A stretch of 64,000 nt of DNA, from assembly GCA_001769655.1 (NCBI GenBank), contig MEPC01000042.1, positions 29,125 through 93,124 on the forward strand, in the 5' to 3' direction. A program made the position numbers and the translations under genes. Below the pieces are notes generated by a model, which was given only the letters and a program-made list of their open reading frames with translations, did not search any database and was not told where the DNA came from. Below are positions 1-9,967 of the stretch, piece after piece; within the stretch, counting starts at the first letter, position 1, and each line of letters opens with the position of its first letter. This stretch comes from Bacteroidetes bacterium RIFCSPLOWO2_12_FULL_37_12 (GTDB taxonomy: Bacteria > Bacteroidota > Bacteroidia > 2-12-FULL-37-12).

Positions 1-899
1 TTTATAGAAAATTTGCAGAAGAATATCTTGCCATACCGGTTTATTCAGGTATAAAATCGGAGAGTGAAAAATTTGCCGGCGCTGTGGACACTTATTGTAT
101 TGAAGGGCTGATGCAAGATGGCAAGGCATTACAAATGGGAACTTCGCATTTCTTAGGACAAAATTTCGCTAAAGCATTTGATGTTAAATTTTCCTCGCGT
201 ACTGGTGCTCTTGAACATGTGTGGGGAACATCCTGGGGTGTCAGTACGCGGCTGATGGGTGCGTTGGTTATGGCACACAGCGATGATGATGGGTTAATAT
301 TACCACCAAAGATTGCACCGTTGCATGTGGTAATAGTTCCGATTTATAAAAGCGATGATGAATTTACCCGTGTTTCTGAAGTGGCACTGAAAATTCTGTC
401 TGAAATAAAATCATTAGGATTGACCGTAAAATTTGATGACCGAAAAGACCATAAACCGGGATGGAAATTTTCGGAATATGAAATGAAAGGGGTACCGGTG
501 CGCATTGCTTTAGGACCCAGAGATTTGCAGAATGGCACTGCGGAAGTAAGCCGGCGTGACACGAAAGAGAAAAAGTTGTATGCAATTAGTACGCTGGAAA
601 AAGAGATACCAAAATTATTGGATGAAATACAAAAAAATCTTTTTAAAAAAGCGTTGGATTGGCGAACACAAAATACATGTCAAGCAAACGATTTTGCTCA
701 ATTTAAAAAAGTGCTGGATGAAACTCCCGGTTTTGTAATGGCACATTGGGATGGGACTAAAGAAACCGAAGAACGGATAAAAGACGAAACGAAAGCAACG
801 ATTCGGTGTATTCCGGTGGATGGCTCTGCGGAAAAGGGTAAATGTATGGTGACGGGAAAAGATTCTGCGAGGCGGGTGGTTTTTGCGCGGGCGTATTAA
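1..899 (+). CDS. proS: Prolyl-tRNA synthetase, C-terminal part (5' end outside window)
   Basis: This enzyme charges tRNA-Pro with proline in the cytoplasm. Only the last ~298 codons are present. The frame is open from base 3, and the GTG at 84 is an internal valine codon, not a start. Class II core elements are visible (QDGKALQMGTSHF, then GALVMAHSDDDGLILPP), followed by an anticodon-binding domain starting near LHVVIVPIY and a C-terminal domain ending in VVFARAY. That layout is the archaeal/eukaryote-like ProS form common in Bacteroidota, not the E. coli form with an editing insert. The stop is TAA at 897-899. The next gene is convergent, 50 bp away. Confidence 0.95.
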   Translation, partial: YRKFAEEYLAIPVYSGIKSESEKFAGAVDTYCIEGLMQDGKALQMGTSHFLGQNFAKAFDVKFSSRTGALEHVWGTSWGVSTRLMGALVMAHSDDDGLILPPKIAPLHVVIVPIYKSDDEFTRVSEVALKILSEIKSLGLTVKFDDRKDHKPGWKFSEYEMKGVPVRIALGPRDLQNGTAEVSRRDTKEKKLYAISTLEKEIPKLLDEIQKNLFKKALDWRTQNTCQANDFAQFKKVLDETPGFVMAHWDGTKETEERIKDETKATIRCIPVDGSAEKGKCMVTGKDSARRVVFARAY

Positions 900-949
900 A
901 CAATGTGTCTCGTCCTGAAAAAAGTACGGAGATTTAAGAATACAGCCCC

Positions 950-2500
950 TTAAAACAACGGAATCCCCTTTTTCCTAAACGGAATCGTAAAGTTTTTTGT
1001 GTAGTCCTCACGCCATTGCTGAGCGGCTGGAATGTTCAGCACTTCAAGGAGCGGGTTATCATCGGTAAGCAATACAGCATCTTTTAAGTCAATATCTTCC
1101 ACAGGAAAAAACATACTTGAGAAATTAATACGGGGATAAAATGTTTCCAGGGGAATTTTTATTTTATTTTTATCGTAAGGATAATTAGTTCCGATAAGAA
1201 GGGTATTCCTTTGTCGTGATTCTTCAAAAGTGGGAACAATCTTCACATGGAAACCGGAGGATTGAAAAGTGGTTAATAAAGAACGGAACGAAAGACCTTC
1301 CGCTTTTTCAGTTATAAATCCATTAAAATTAATCAATACCATGCCTCCGTCATTCAAAAGACGTTGGGTTTCCTGAAAACATTCAGCAGTGAGAACGTGC
1401 GAGGGTGGAGTTTCCCCTTTGAAAATATCAAATAAAATCAAGTCGTATTTCTTTTTGCAAGTCCGTATGTAATGCCTGGCATCATCCACAACAGTTTGAA
1501 TATCCTCGCTCCGGTTGAAGTAGGTTGAGGAAATTTGTATAATACGGGAATCCAGTTCCACTGCATCCACCTGGAAATGATTTTGTTCTTTCAATAATTT
1601 TGCAACAGTGCCACCTCCCAATCCTAATAAAAGCACTTTTGAATCGGGGGGAAGAACACTGGACAGTGACACTATATAATTCCCATAGGTCCACCGAGAG
1701 TTCATATTTTCCTTATGCACCCAGGTCTGTCCCATACGGTTCACTAACAATACCCTGTCACTTCCCATTATCCCTTGTTGCCTGTATCCGGGGAAATCAA
1801 CAACAAGTATTTGTCCGAGCAGTCCTTCAGATTTATACATCAATTTAAAACCGGAACGCTCCTGTATTTTTTTGTTAGCGTAGGAAATAAAAACAAGATG
1901 AAAAAGAAAAATCATTGCCACCGGCTTTTTTTGTTTGAGTAATAAAATAAAAGGAATAATTCCGAGAAGCAGTCCAGTAAAAATTGCCGGCTTGATTAAT
2001 CCAAAATGAGGGATAATAAAAAAGCCGTTTGCAAAACAGCTCAGGATTCCTCCTACGGTAGAAATACTATAAATTTTTCCGGCTGAACCACCGGTTTCAT
2101 GAGAAATTTTTCCAACATGGTTTATCAATATGGTAGGAATCATTCCCAGTAAAATGTTGGGAAGAGAAAATAATGCTAAAGAAATTAAAACCAGAGAAAG
2201 AGGGGTTCCTGTATTTTTAAACGATAAAAGAAACGGCTGTGAGATAAGTGTCAGAAATCCTATTAACAATCCGGAGGCAATCAGAATTATATACAATTGA
2301 TTTTCTCCGGGTTTTGAGTTGGTAATATAACCACCAATGTAATAGCCAATGGATAAGCAAAGTAGCGTGACACCGATGACCGTACCCCAGACATGAAGTG
2401 TTGAACCAAAAGTAGGAGCCAATATTCTTGCGGATATCAATTCAAAAGCCATTACTGAATAACCTTCGATGAGGGCGATGATGAAAAACAGGATGTTCAC
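950..2500 (-). CDS. Fused MFS-like membrane / spermidine synthase-like protein
   Basis: The N-terminal ~210 residues carry about seven hydrophobic segments (for example GTVIGVTLLCLSIGYYIGGY and VLISLALFSLPNILLGMIP). The C-terminal half has a spermidine-synthase-type Rossmann fold with LLLGLGGGTVAKLL as the nucleotide-binding glycine loop, VDAVELD as the acidic end of strand 2, and DDARHYI and LILFDIFKG further on. Fused MFS/spermidine synthase proteins are widespread, and aminopropyltransferase activity has not generally been shown for them. The substrate here is therefore unknown. The length of 516 aa fits the fused family. The 5' side of this minus-strand gene is a block of tandem repeats (2520-2623), so its untranslated leader may contain them. 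Confidence 0.85.
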   Translation of the reverse strand: MNILFFIIALIEGYSVMAFELISARILAPTFGSTLHVWGTVIGVTLLCLSIGYYIGGYITNSKPGENQLYIILIASGLLIGFLTLISQPFLLSFKNTGTPLSLVLISLALFSLPNILLGMIPTILINHVGKISHETGGSAGKIYSISTVGGILSCFANGFFIIPHFGLIKPAIFTGLLLGIIPFILLLKQKKPVAMIFLFHLVFISYANKKIQERSGFKLMYKSEGLLGQILVVDFPGYRQQGIMGSDRVLLVNRMGQTWVHKENMNSRWTYGNYIVSLSSVLPPDSKVLLLGLGGGTVAKLLKEQNHFQVDAVELDSRIIQISSTYFNRSEDIQTVVDDARHYIRTCKKKYDLILFDIFKGETPPSHVLTAECFQETQRLLNDGGMVLINFNGFITEKAEGLSFRSLLTTFQSSGFHVKIVPTFEESRQRNTLLIGTNYPYDKNKIKIPLETFYPRINFSSMFFPVEDIDLKDAVLLTDDNPLLEVLNIPAAQQWREDYTKNFTIPFRKKGIPLF

Positions 2501-2519
2501 GAGGACAAGAGGTTATTCA

Positions 2520-2623
2520 GTGGTAATACGGTGGTAATACGGTGGTAATGCGGTGGTAATGCAATAAATAATGAACAATGACAAATGAACAATGATCAAT
2601 GACCAACAATCAATGACCAATGA
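2520..2623. repeat. Tandem 11-mers followed by degenerate 7-mers
   Basis: Four copies of an 11-bp unit (GTGGTAATACG, with A/G variation at one site) occupy 2520-2562. Degenerate 7-bp CAATGAC-like units follow to about 2623. The block lies immediately 5' of the minus-strand spermidine-synthase-like gene (start at 2500) and directly 3' of the FG-GAP gene. Confidence 0.8.
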
Positions 2624-4373
2624 CCAATTTCTGTCTATATTTTAAATTGGGCTTTTCTTCTGAAAGAAATTCAATAAAATAAATTCCGGAAGATAAATCA
2701 TGTATGGAAAAGGAAGTATTGGTATTTGTAACTTTATCCTCACTTATTTTAATTCCGGTGACATCATACACAGAAATAATATAAGCACCAGAACCGTTCT
2801 CAGGCATTAAAAAATTAATTTTATTGTACGCGGGATTTGGATAAAAAGTAAAACCATTATTTTTATAGGATTCAATAATATAAATGGTCAGGTTAGTGTT
2901 ATCATAAATCCCATCATAATTAGTTCCCAAATAAGCACCGAAAGCAATACGTGGTGGCACTGATTTTTGAAGGTCAATCCTTTCTATAGTCCAACCCTTA
3001 TCCACCACCCAGATTTCACTTGTATCCGGAGTGTAAGTGAAAATCAAATCCAATGTGTCATCGTTATCAAGATCACCTACCCATGGTGTCGTAATGATAG
3101 AGGCACCCGGACGGTTTTTGAAAAGTTCAGTTCTAGCATTATTTTTAAAGTCAAGTACCAGAATGTCGTGCATTGCTTTTAAATTCATTTTGTTATCCGT
3201 AAAAATAATATCATCGGTTCCATCATTATTATAGTCAACGGCTATCGGTGACATAAGCTGATAAATACCGATACTATCTTCAAACAATACATTCCCGTTT
3301 GCACCATCCACCATGAATTGTCTGAACTTGGGGTAATAAGGATACACTCCTATTCCGAAATTAATAAAAACGTCAGGAATAGTGTCACTATTGAATAAAC
3401 CGATGGCGGGTGAAGAATAGGTCTCCCCCTCTGGAATAGTGACACGCCATAATTCAAGATTTGTTTTACCATCCACCGCAATGAGATTTCCGTCAAATGA
3501 CGCAACAATTATATCAAGGATATTATCTCCGTTTAAATCGGTGAGGGAAGGAGGAGCAATAAATCCTTTTGTGGCACTTGTCACAATATTAACGGAAGCA
3601 GACAAGTCACCATTCATTAAATCCTTTAGTGTCACTTTCCATAAAGAGCCGCGGATAGTTTCACCGCCGGTGCCATAAATTACCTGATAATTACCATCGT
3701 GCAGGAAGTCAATAAGAAGCGGGGAGCAATAAACTTCATGACTGTCGGGAACCGTTACTTTGGTAAGAACGTCACCGGTTTTTGCATCAAAGACCATGAT
3801 ACATCCGGGAGGGCGGATAGTATCCTGCGGAAGTTTGGTTCCATCACCTCCATTTGCCTGCAGAATATCTTTGAAACCATCGTTATTCTGGTCGGGAATC
3901 AGTTGGCTGGTATAAAAATTATACCAACCGTAATCACCAGCGATGTCAGTGTCACCTTCGGGGAAGAAACGCCAGATAACATTTCCATTTGAACCGTCAA
4001 GGGCACGGAAATCTGCCTGCCGCCCGCCAATGAAAACATCGGGGATGCTGTCACCGGTGATATCCTGAAATACGGCAGTGCCATAACATTCGTCACGCAT
4101 ATATGCGTTCCACAAGCGAGCGCCATTCTTACCATCAAAAGCACAAACATTGAAAAAATTTCCTTGTCCTTCGGTACCTGCCCCTACAACAATATCGAGA
4201 ACGCCGTCTTTGTTTAAGTCAACGGTACGCGGAGAGGAAAGGGTGACGATGGAATCGGTGAAAACGGACCATTTTACGGTTTGGGCATGTGAAATAGAAA
4301 TTGAGAAGTGAAAAGTGAAAAGTGAAAAGTGAAAAGAAAGAAGAAAGAGGGGGACAGAGAAGTGAGTTTTCAT
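2610..4373 (-). CDS. Secreted FG-GAP/VCBS repeat protein with T9SS sorting domain
   Basis: This is a 587-aa surface or secreted protein. A hydrophobic N-terminus of about 30 residues ending near ISHAQ is a signal peptide. At least six calcium-binding-type FG-GAP motifs follow (DLNKDGVLDIVVG, DITGDSIPDVFIG, DQNNDGFKDIL, DLNGDNILDII, DYNNDGTDDIIF, DLDNDDTLDLIF), implying an integrin-like beta-propeller. The last ~80 residues start at FTFYPNPAYNKI and form a T9SS type A sorting domain, so export through PorU/SprA-type machinery is expected. The ligand is unknown. Oddly, the signal peptide is encoded by a 7-bp tandem repeat (4304-4336), giving the low-complexity SFHFSLFTFHFS stretch. Confidence 0.85.
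   Translation of the reverse strand: MKTHFSVPLFLLSFHFSLFTFHFSISISHAQTVKWSVFTDSIVTLSSPRTVDLNKDGVLDIVVGAGTEGQGNFFNVCAFDGKNGARLWNAYMRDECYGTAVFQDITGDSIPDVFIGGRQADFRALDGSNGNVIWRFFPEGDTDIAGDYGWYNFYTSQLIPDQNNDGFKDILQANGGDGTKLPQDTIRPPGCIMVFDAKTGDVLTKVTVPDSHEVYCSPLLIDFLHDGNYQVIYGTGGETIRGSLWKVTLKDLMNGDLSASVNIVTSATKGFIAPPSLTDLNGDNILDIIVASFDGNLIAVDGKTNLELWRVTIPEGETYSSPAIGLFNSDTIPDVFINFGIGVYPYYPKFRQFMVDGANGNVLFEDSIGIYQLMSPIAVDYNNDGTDDIIFTDNKMNLKAMHDILVLDFKNNARTELFKNRPGASIITTPWVGDLDNDDTLDLIFTYTPDTSEIWVVDKGWTIERIDLQKSVPPRIAFGAYLGTNYDGIYDNTNLTIYIIESYKNNGFTFYPNPAYNKINFLMPENGSGAYIISVYDVTGIKISEDKVTNTNTSFSIHDLSSGIYFIEFLSEEKPNLKYRQKLVIGH
4304..4336. repeat. 7-bp tandem repeat inside signal-peptide coding sequence
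   Basis: The unit AAAAGTG occurs three times exactly (4311-4331), with an imperfect copy before and a partial copy after. It lies within codons ~13-24 of the minus-strand FG-GAP gene. Because 7 is not a multiple of 3, gain or loss of one unit would shift the frame. Confidence 0.85.
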
Positions 4374-4436
4374 TGGAAATTTAGAGTAATTGATTTGTAA
4401 TTCAGTTGTAAATCAAAGGGGAAGCGCGAAAAAAAA

Positions 4437-7415
4437 TCAATAACCGAAAATATCTTTTAGCGTGAGTTCCTGAATTTTTCCATATTTTTCAAGGGTTTTG
4501 AAATTGATTTTATCTTTGGAACCAAGGACCAACAGGGTGCGGGGTTTATTCTTAACGTATTCATCACTGAATTTTTTTACATCATTAAGCGTAAAAGTTT
4601 GAACATTCCCGTAAATATCTTTCCTTAAATCAAAATCCAAACCGCGTTTTTTTGCTTTTTCATACTCAAACAGAATGTCACTTTTAGTAATTCTTTCTGT
4701 TTCCATGGTACCGAGAATGGAATTTTTTGCCATGTTGAAAATATTTTCAGACAATGGCATATTATCAAGCAGGGAGAGCATGCCATTCAACGATTCATTC
4801 AGTTTATCTGCCTGAGTTCCTATATAAGCTGTCAGGTAATGACATTCATTTGCCGAAGCAGGCGCCCTGAAACGGGAACTAACTGAATACGCCAATGCAC
4901 GGGACTCTCTGAGTTCCTGAAACACCAAACTGCTCATCCCTTCCCCAAAATACTCATTAAACAAACTTGCGACTGGAACAATATTCTTGTCAAATTTTAC
5001 TGACTTCGCCACAAACATTAGTTCCGCCTGCACCATATCTTTATAATTTACCCAAAAGACCTTATTTTCTTTGGTATCCTGCTCTGTAAATTTTTTAGAA
5101 ACAGGGATGGGAAATAATTTTTCAGGCAATAAGTGATGTTTGCCTAAGTTGCCTGTAATTTGTTTTTCACTTTGAGTGCCATAATATAAAATGCGATGGT
5201 TCAGAGAAGATAAACTGCGGATAATAAAAATCAATTGTTCGGCGCTTAATGATTTTAATTGCTCATCGGAAAGTACATTGGTGAAAGGGGAATCACCGCC
5301 ATATCTTGCATAATTCTGCATAGCGGTAAAAAGGATGACATTTTTAGAAAGTTTTGCATCGTTTCGTTCTTTAATTATACCATCAATCATATTTAAAAAC
5401 GCGGTCTGGTCCGGCTTACATTGTGCCAGCAGTTGTTCAAATAAACTAATTGCTTTCTGAAAATTTTCTTCCAACCCACTCAGATTAATCCACATTTGCT
5501 CGTTGGAAACAAATACATTGTACTGACATCCTAACTTGTACAACTCCTGTGAAAATTGTTCTGCAGAATATTTTTCAGTGCCTAAAAATTCAAGGTACTT
5601 CACGGCTATTTCTATTTTTGGATCCACGTTCTTACCAAAATCAAAATAATAATACATGCTGAACGTTGGGTTCTCTTCATTCTTTTTATAATATACAGAC
5701 ACGTCATTATGAATTTTAAGCTCTTTAATGTCTTGTTTAAAATCGAGAAAGACCGGTTTTAAGCGAGGAGGTTTTACTTTGTAAATATTCTTTACGAAAT
5801 CAGATTGTTCCTCGCGATTAACTGTGACAGGAGTTATGGATGGTTTGTCAACTTTCTGAACCACGGTATCGGGACCGGTGCGTTTATAAACAGCTACGTA
5901 ATTATTTCCATAATAATGATTGGCAACTCTGATAATATCTTGCTTCGTAATTTTACTTAGGTCTGAAATTTTTGAGGCGAAGTTTTTCCAATCCATATCC
6001 ATCGTAAATGCTTCCACCAGGGCATCTGCTCTTTCTGAATTATCCTCATACTTCTTATATAGCCGTAATTTATAATCGGAAATGACGGCGGGTAACAGCC
6101 AATCCGGGAAATCGCCTTTTTTTATTTTTTCAATTTCCTGCATGAGTAACTGTTTTAAATTCTCAAGGGTTTGACCTTCACGCGGATGCCCCCAAAGAAC
6201 ATGCATGGAATAATCTTTCATAGTAACAGGAAAAGATCCTGCTTCCAGTACCAATTGTTTTTGATTCAAATCAAGGTCAATCAACCCTGCACTTTCATTT
6301 AAGAGAAGGTCGTTAATCATTTCCATGACTAAGACATCTTTATTACTATTACCCGGAAAACGAAAACCTAACATGACTGACTCTGCATCGTAGCCATAAA
6401 CATTTGATTCAATGGGTTGAGCAATGGGATTTTCAACCGGAGGAACATATTCGGGAATTTTTTTAGGTTTCAGATTACCGAAATATTTATTAACAAGACG
6501 TATAGTGGCAGAAGGTTCAAAATCACCGGATAGGCACATAGCCATGTTATTAGGTACATAATACGTATCAAAATACTGATGAATTTTTTTCATGGAGGGA
6601 TTTTTCAAATGTTCTATGGTACCAATGGTGGTTTGTGTACCGTAAGTATGTTTTTGAAACATTTCTTTAAATAATTTTTCAAAGCATTTTCTGCGGTCAT
6701 TATCTAATGTTCTGTTTTTCTCTTCGTAAACGGCTTCAAGTTCCGTATGAAAAAGGCGAAGAACCAATTCTCCGAAGCGTTCACCTTCAATCATTAGCCA
6801 ACGTTCAAGTTCATTGGAAGGAATGTCATTTACATACACGGTTTGTTCTACGGAAGTATAAGCATTCGTGTATTGGGCTCCGATGGTTCCTACCATTTTA
6901 TCGTATTCCTGAGCGATAGCAAGTGAAGCGGCAACACCGGAAATTGAATCAATCTGGTGGTACAGTTTTTTCCGTTCGGCTGGGTCGGTTTTAGTTCTGT
7001 AAACCTCGTAGAGTTCTTCTATTTTATTGAGTTCTTCCTTTTCTTTTTGAAAATCTTTGGTTCCAAAATGCGAAGTTCCTTTAAAGACCATGTGTTCTAA
7101 GTAATGGGCAAGTCCTGTTGTTTCATGGGGGTCAAATTTTGAACCTGCTTTAACAGCAATGCTTGTTTGAATACGGGGTTTATCTTTATAAACGGTCAGA
7201 TAAACTCTCAAGCCATTTTGGAGAGTATAAATTCGGGTCCGGAGGGGATCATTGGTAACGGTTTCGAAGGTAAATTCACCATCATTTTCAACCAATTTCA
7301 TGAATTGTGTTTCGGTAGAATTTGGTTCGAAAGTGAGGTTGGAAACCGGTTTAAGGGCTAAAAAAGCAACCAGAAAAACCAGAAGGGAGGAGAGCGTGAT
7401 GCCGAGGGTGCGCAT
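4437..7415 (-). CDS. M16 family zinc metallopeptidase (two M16 modules)
   Basis: This 992-aa insulinase/pitrilysin-type peptidase has a hydrophobic N-terminus (residues ~5-22) that should send it to the periplasm or outer membrane. The inverted zinc motif HxxEH is present as HYLEH at residues 104-108, followed by MVFKGTSHFG. The distal metal-ligand region EAVYEEKNRTLDND is also present, so the first module should be catalytic. The second half (from about residue 560) is a further M16-like pair without the motif, as in the usual active/inactive arrangement. Natural substrates are not evident. It is transcribed divergently from the 7636 gene. Confidence 0.92.
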   Translation of the reverse strand: MRTLGITLSSLLVFLVAFLALKPVSNLTFEPNSTETQFMKLVENDGEFTFETVTNDPLRTRIYTLQNGLRVYLTVYKDKPRIQTSIAVKAGSKFDPHETTGLAHYLEHMVFKGTSHFGTKDFQKEKEELNKIEELYEVYRTKTDPAERKKLYHQIDSISGVAASLAIAQEYDKMVGTIGAQYTNAYTSVEQTVYVNDIPSNELERWLMIEGERFGELVLRLFHTELEAVYEEKNRTLDNDRRKCFEKLFKEMFQKHTYGTQTTIGTIEHLKNPSMKKIHQYFDTYYVPNNMAMCLSGDFEPSATIRLVNKYFGNLKPKKIPEYVPPVENPIAQPIESNVYGYDAESVMLGFRFPGNSNKDVLVMEMINDLLLNESAGLIDLDLNQKQLVLEAGSFPVTMKDYSMHVLWGHPREGQTLENLKQLLMQEIEKIKKGDFPDWLLPAVISDYKLRLYKKYEDNSERADALVEAFTMDMDWKNFASKISDLSKITKQDIIRVANHYYGNNYVAVYKRTGPDTVVQKVDKPSITPVTVNREEQSDFVKNIYKVKPPRLKPVFLDFKQDIKELKIHNDVSVYYKKNEENPTFSMYYYFDFGKNVDPKIEIAVKYLEFLGTEKYSAEQFSQELYKLGCQYNVFVSNEQMWINLSGLEENFQKAISLFEQLLAQCKPDQTAFLNMIDGIIKERNDAKLSKNVILFTAMQNYARYGGDSPFTNVLSDEQLKSLSAEQLIFIIRSLSSLNHRILYYGTQSEKQITGNLGKHHLLPEKLFPIPVSKKFTEQDTKENKVFWVNYKDMVQAELMFVAKSVKFDKNIVPVASLFNEYFGEGMSSLVFQELRESRALAYSVSSRFRAPASANECHYLTAYIGTQADKLNESLNGMLSLLDNMPLSENIFNMAKNSILGTMETERITKSDILFEYEKAKKRGLDFDLRKDIYGNVQTFTLNDVKKFSDEYVKNKPRTLLVLGSKDKINFKTLEKYGKIQELTLKDIFGY

Positions 7416-7531
7416 TGGGGGGTGGAATTGCAGGGCAAATGTAGGGAATATTAGGGGAATAAAATAGTGGTATGGGGTGTAGCCGTCAGCTTAAGGATAA
7501 ATTTTGACTTTTCTTAAAGACCTCACCCCAG

Positions 7532-7557
7532 CCCCTCTCCAAAAAAATGGAGAGGGG
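7532..7557. repeat. Palindromic intergenic element (9-bp stem)
   Basis: CCCCTCTCC and GGAGAGGGG form a perfect 9-bp stem around an A-rich 8-nt loop. It lies between two divergent genes (starts at 7415 and 7636), so it is not placed as a terminator. It looks like a dispersed palindromic repeat. I see nothing else in the 220-bp gap. Confidence 0.6.
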
Positions 7558-7635
7558 GATAAATTGGTTGAATTTCTAAGCAGTGTGTGTGGAAATCAAA
7601 ATTAAAATGGATATTTGGTTATTAATCAGATTTGA

Positions 7636-8490
7636 ATGAATTATACAGAAGAGATTTATTTTAAAAACAGTTGTTGGTATAAAAATTCAGGGGCATTGTT
7701 GCCGCTTGCATTACCACATCAACCGATAGCATTAAGCGCTCAGGAAATAAAACATTTATTCACATTGGCACCATCGTATCTGATTCGCTGGCACGAGGGT
7801 TTTGATATTGGATCTGAGACAAACTGGTGGTTCATCCTTAATGATAAACCCAGAGTGTTATCTGATTACAAGGAGAATGACCGTTACAAAATTAAACGGG
7901 GAATGAAAATTTTTGAGCCACGTATGCTAACCATTTCAGAAGCAATAACAGAAATTTTATATCCCGTTTATGAAAATGCATTTCTACGGTATAAAACATT
8001 TGAAAAAAAAGTGGTTCGGGAAAATTTTACACAAAAGCTATTAAAACTAAAAGAGAATCATGAGTTTTTTGGAGTATTTAGCGGGGATAAACTTTCAGGA
8101 TTTTCAATAAACTATTGTCAGGAGAATGCCTGTTTTTTGCGTTATATTTATTTTGACCCTCAGTTTTTACAGGGATACAGTTCATACGTTTTTTTTTATG
8201 GTGTTTGTCAACACTATCTGAACGAACGAAAATTCCGTTATGTCACCGATGGGGTGCGAAGCATAAGTCATCAAACTAACGTACATGAGTTTCTGGAGAG
8301 CAAGTTTGGATTCAGGAAGGCGTATTGTCATTTAAAAATAAAGTACAGGATGGATGTAAAAGTTGGAATAAGGATGTTGTATCCATTCCGTAAGATTTTA
8401 AAAAAGATTGAGTCGCCTTTAATTGAACCCTTGAAGGTGGCGTTGTATCAGGAGGAGGTTTATAGGGGGGGGAGGATTGGTAAGGTGTAG
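7636..8490 (+). CDS. Hypothetical protein, possibly GNAT-like acyltransferase
   Basis: This is a 284-aa soluble protein that I do not recognise with confidence. The middle and C-terminal parts (residues ~100-245) have a beta-alpha pattern reminiscent of FemAB/GNAT proteins: SGDKLSGFSINYCQ, then CFLRYIYFDP, then a helix and FRYVTDGVRS, then LESKFGFRKAYCHLKIKY. The FGFRKAY ending is typical of GNAT C-termini. There is no signal peptide or membrane segment. It is followed at 161 bp by an outer-membrane protein gene on the same strand, and a functional link is only a guess. It could equally be a family of unknown function. Confidence 0.5.
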   Translation: MNYTEEIYFKNSCWYKNSGALLPLALPHQPIALSAQEIKHLFTLAPSYLIRWHEGFDIGSETNWWFILNDKPRVLSDYKENDRYKIKRGMKIFEPRMLTISEAITEILYPVYENAFLRYKTFEKKVVRENFTQKLLKLKENHEFFGVFSGDKLSGFSINYCQENACFLRYIYFDPQFLQGYSSYVFFYGVCQHYLNERKFRYVTDGVRSISHQTNVHEFLESKFGFRKAYCHLKIKYRMDVKVGIRMLYPFRKILKKIESPLIEPLKVALYQEEVYRGGRIGKV

Positions 8491-8651
8491 GATTTAATTA
8501 AACAAGGTTGTTTATTTGCATACTATTTGTTAAAGCACCGTTGTATTTTAGCATGAAAAGAGCAATTATCCAATCCTTAATGGATTGGATAACCAGAAAA
8601 ACCAAAAGAAATTTTTCTTCCGTAATTAAGGTAGAAAATAAAAGTGTAGTA

Positions 8652-9779
8652 ATGAAAATAATTATAATATCCATTTTTATTTTCCTTTTTTCCCGAATAT
8701 CCTTTTGTCAATACAATGGTGCGTTAGATTATTTTTTTTTCAAAAGACATCCCAGCGCAAGAGCAGAATCTATGGGTCGTTCTTTTGTAAGTAATGGGGA
8801 TGATGCAGGTTCAATATTTTATAACCCAGCAGGACTTAGTCAAATTAACGGATTTCAGAGTAGTATTAATTATGCATCTCCTTTATATGCGCTTACTAAA
8901 GCAAAATATCTATTTTTTTCATCCAGTTATAAAATCAAAAATTATTCAATAGTTGGATTAGCAGTAAATCATCTTACTTTCGGTGAAGAGTTTTTATTGA
9001 CAACCACCAACTTTCCTGATGGTATTGGGGAAAAATTTACTCCTTTTATAACTAATTATACATTAACTTTTGCTTCCCAACCAATCCATAATTTGCATTT
9101 TGGAATAAACTCAAACTATCTTTTTTCTTCTTTCGGAGCAGTTACAGGGCATGGTTTATTTATGGATATAGGATCCCTAAAAAAATTTCCATTATTTAAA
9201 AACGGTTTGGGAAATCATTGTCTTTTCGTTGGATATAGTTTGATAAACTTCACTTTATCTGATTTTAAAAACGATATAGAAGAACCCTACTCATCTACAT
9301 TGAATGTCAATTATTCAGAAGCTGTAGAATTGCCAATAATTTCAAGATTTGGAATTAGTTACCAATATATTATGATTAAACCTGTATTTGTGGATAGCCT
9401 CAATCTATTGGAATTTACATTTCATACTCAAATAGACAGGGTATTTAATTATGATTATTTGAAAGCTGAGAGAATTGGTTTAGAAATAAAAATCGCAGAA
9501 ATTATTATTCTACGAAGCGGGTATTACTCGGAGACATTAAATGCCGGAAATTCTGCTTTTGAAAAAAACTGGAATAAAGATAAATTAAACGAATTTACCT
9601 ACGGATTTGGAGCATGTCTTCCATTGAAAAAATTGACTTCAGGAAAGCTTCCTATGAAATTTTCGATTGACATGACTTCTTTACCACAACCAAGTTATGT
9701 TATAAAAGAAAGCTATTTATTTGGAATAATTTCAGGACAGTTTACCAGTTTTAACATTTATTTTGGATGGGAGATTTAA
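8652..9779 (+). CDS. PorV/FadL-like outer-membrane beta-barrel protein
   Basis: I place the start at the ATG at 8652, because MKIIIISIFIFLFSRISFCQ is a clear signal peptide ending in the Bacteroidota-typical CQ. The longer frame from 8508 would put 48 unrelated residues in front. The mature ~355 residues begin with SARAESMGRSFVSNGDDAGS and FYNPAGLSQI, the signature of the PorV/PorQ/FadL-like barrel group. Alternating beta-strand pattern fills the rest. PorV helps shuttle T9SS cargo, but many paralogues have no known role, so I claim only the barrel family. The upstream gene is on the same strand. Confidence 0.7.
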   Translation: MKIIIISIFIFLFSRISFCQYNGALDYFFFKRHPSARAESMGRSFVSNGDDAGSIFYNPAGLSQINGFQSSINYASPLYALTKAKYLFFSSSYKIKNYSIVGLAVNHLTFGEEFLLTTTNFPDGIGEKFTPFITNYTLTFASQPIHNLHFGINSNYLFSSFGAVTGHGLFMDIGSLKKFPLFKNGLGNHCLFVGYSLINFTLSDFKNDIEEPYSSTLNVNYSEAVELPIISRFGISYQYIMIKPVFVDSLNLLEFTFHTQIDRVFNYDYLKAERIGLEIKIAEIIILRSGYYSETLNAGNSAFEKNWNKDKLNEFTYGFGACLPLKKLTSGKLPMKFSIDMTSLPQPSYVIKESYLFGIISGQFTSFNIYFGWEI

Positions 9780-9915
9780 GAAACTTTGAGCAAGTCCGAA
9801 ATTTTAGTAATGGTTGATTAACAAAACTTATATTTAGATTTTTTTTTTCATGCTCGGATATGATAGTTGATTTTAGATAGTTGATTTTAGAACATGGTAA
9901 ATTATCTGTGAAATT

Positions 9916-9967
9916 GGGATATTGGATGTGGGATGTGGGATGTGGGATGTGGGGATGTTGGATGTTG
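9916..9967. repeat. 7-bp tandem repeat (GGATGTG-like)
   Basis: About seven 7-bp units of GGATGTG/GGATGTT type lie just upstream of the small membrane peptide gene. The end of the block overlaps its presumed -33 region. A shorter pair of GATAGTTGATTTTA copies lies at 9862-9889. Confidence 0.75.

Noticed and set aside
7532..7557. Intrinsic terminator
   Set aside because: The hairpin lies between two divergent gene starts, so no transcript should end there; treated as a palindromic repeat.
8508..8651. 48-residue N-terminal extension of the outer-membrane barrel protein
   Set aside because: It precedes a complete signal peptide starting at the ATG 8652, so the upstream part is unlikely to be translated as part of this protein.
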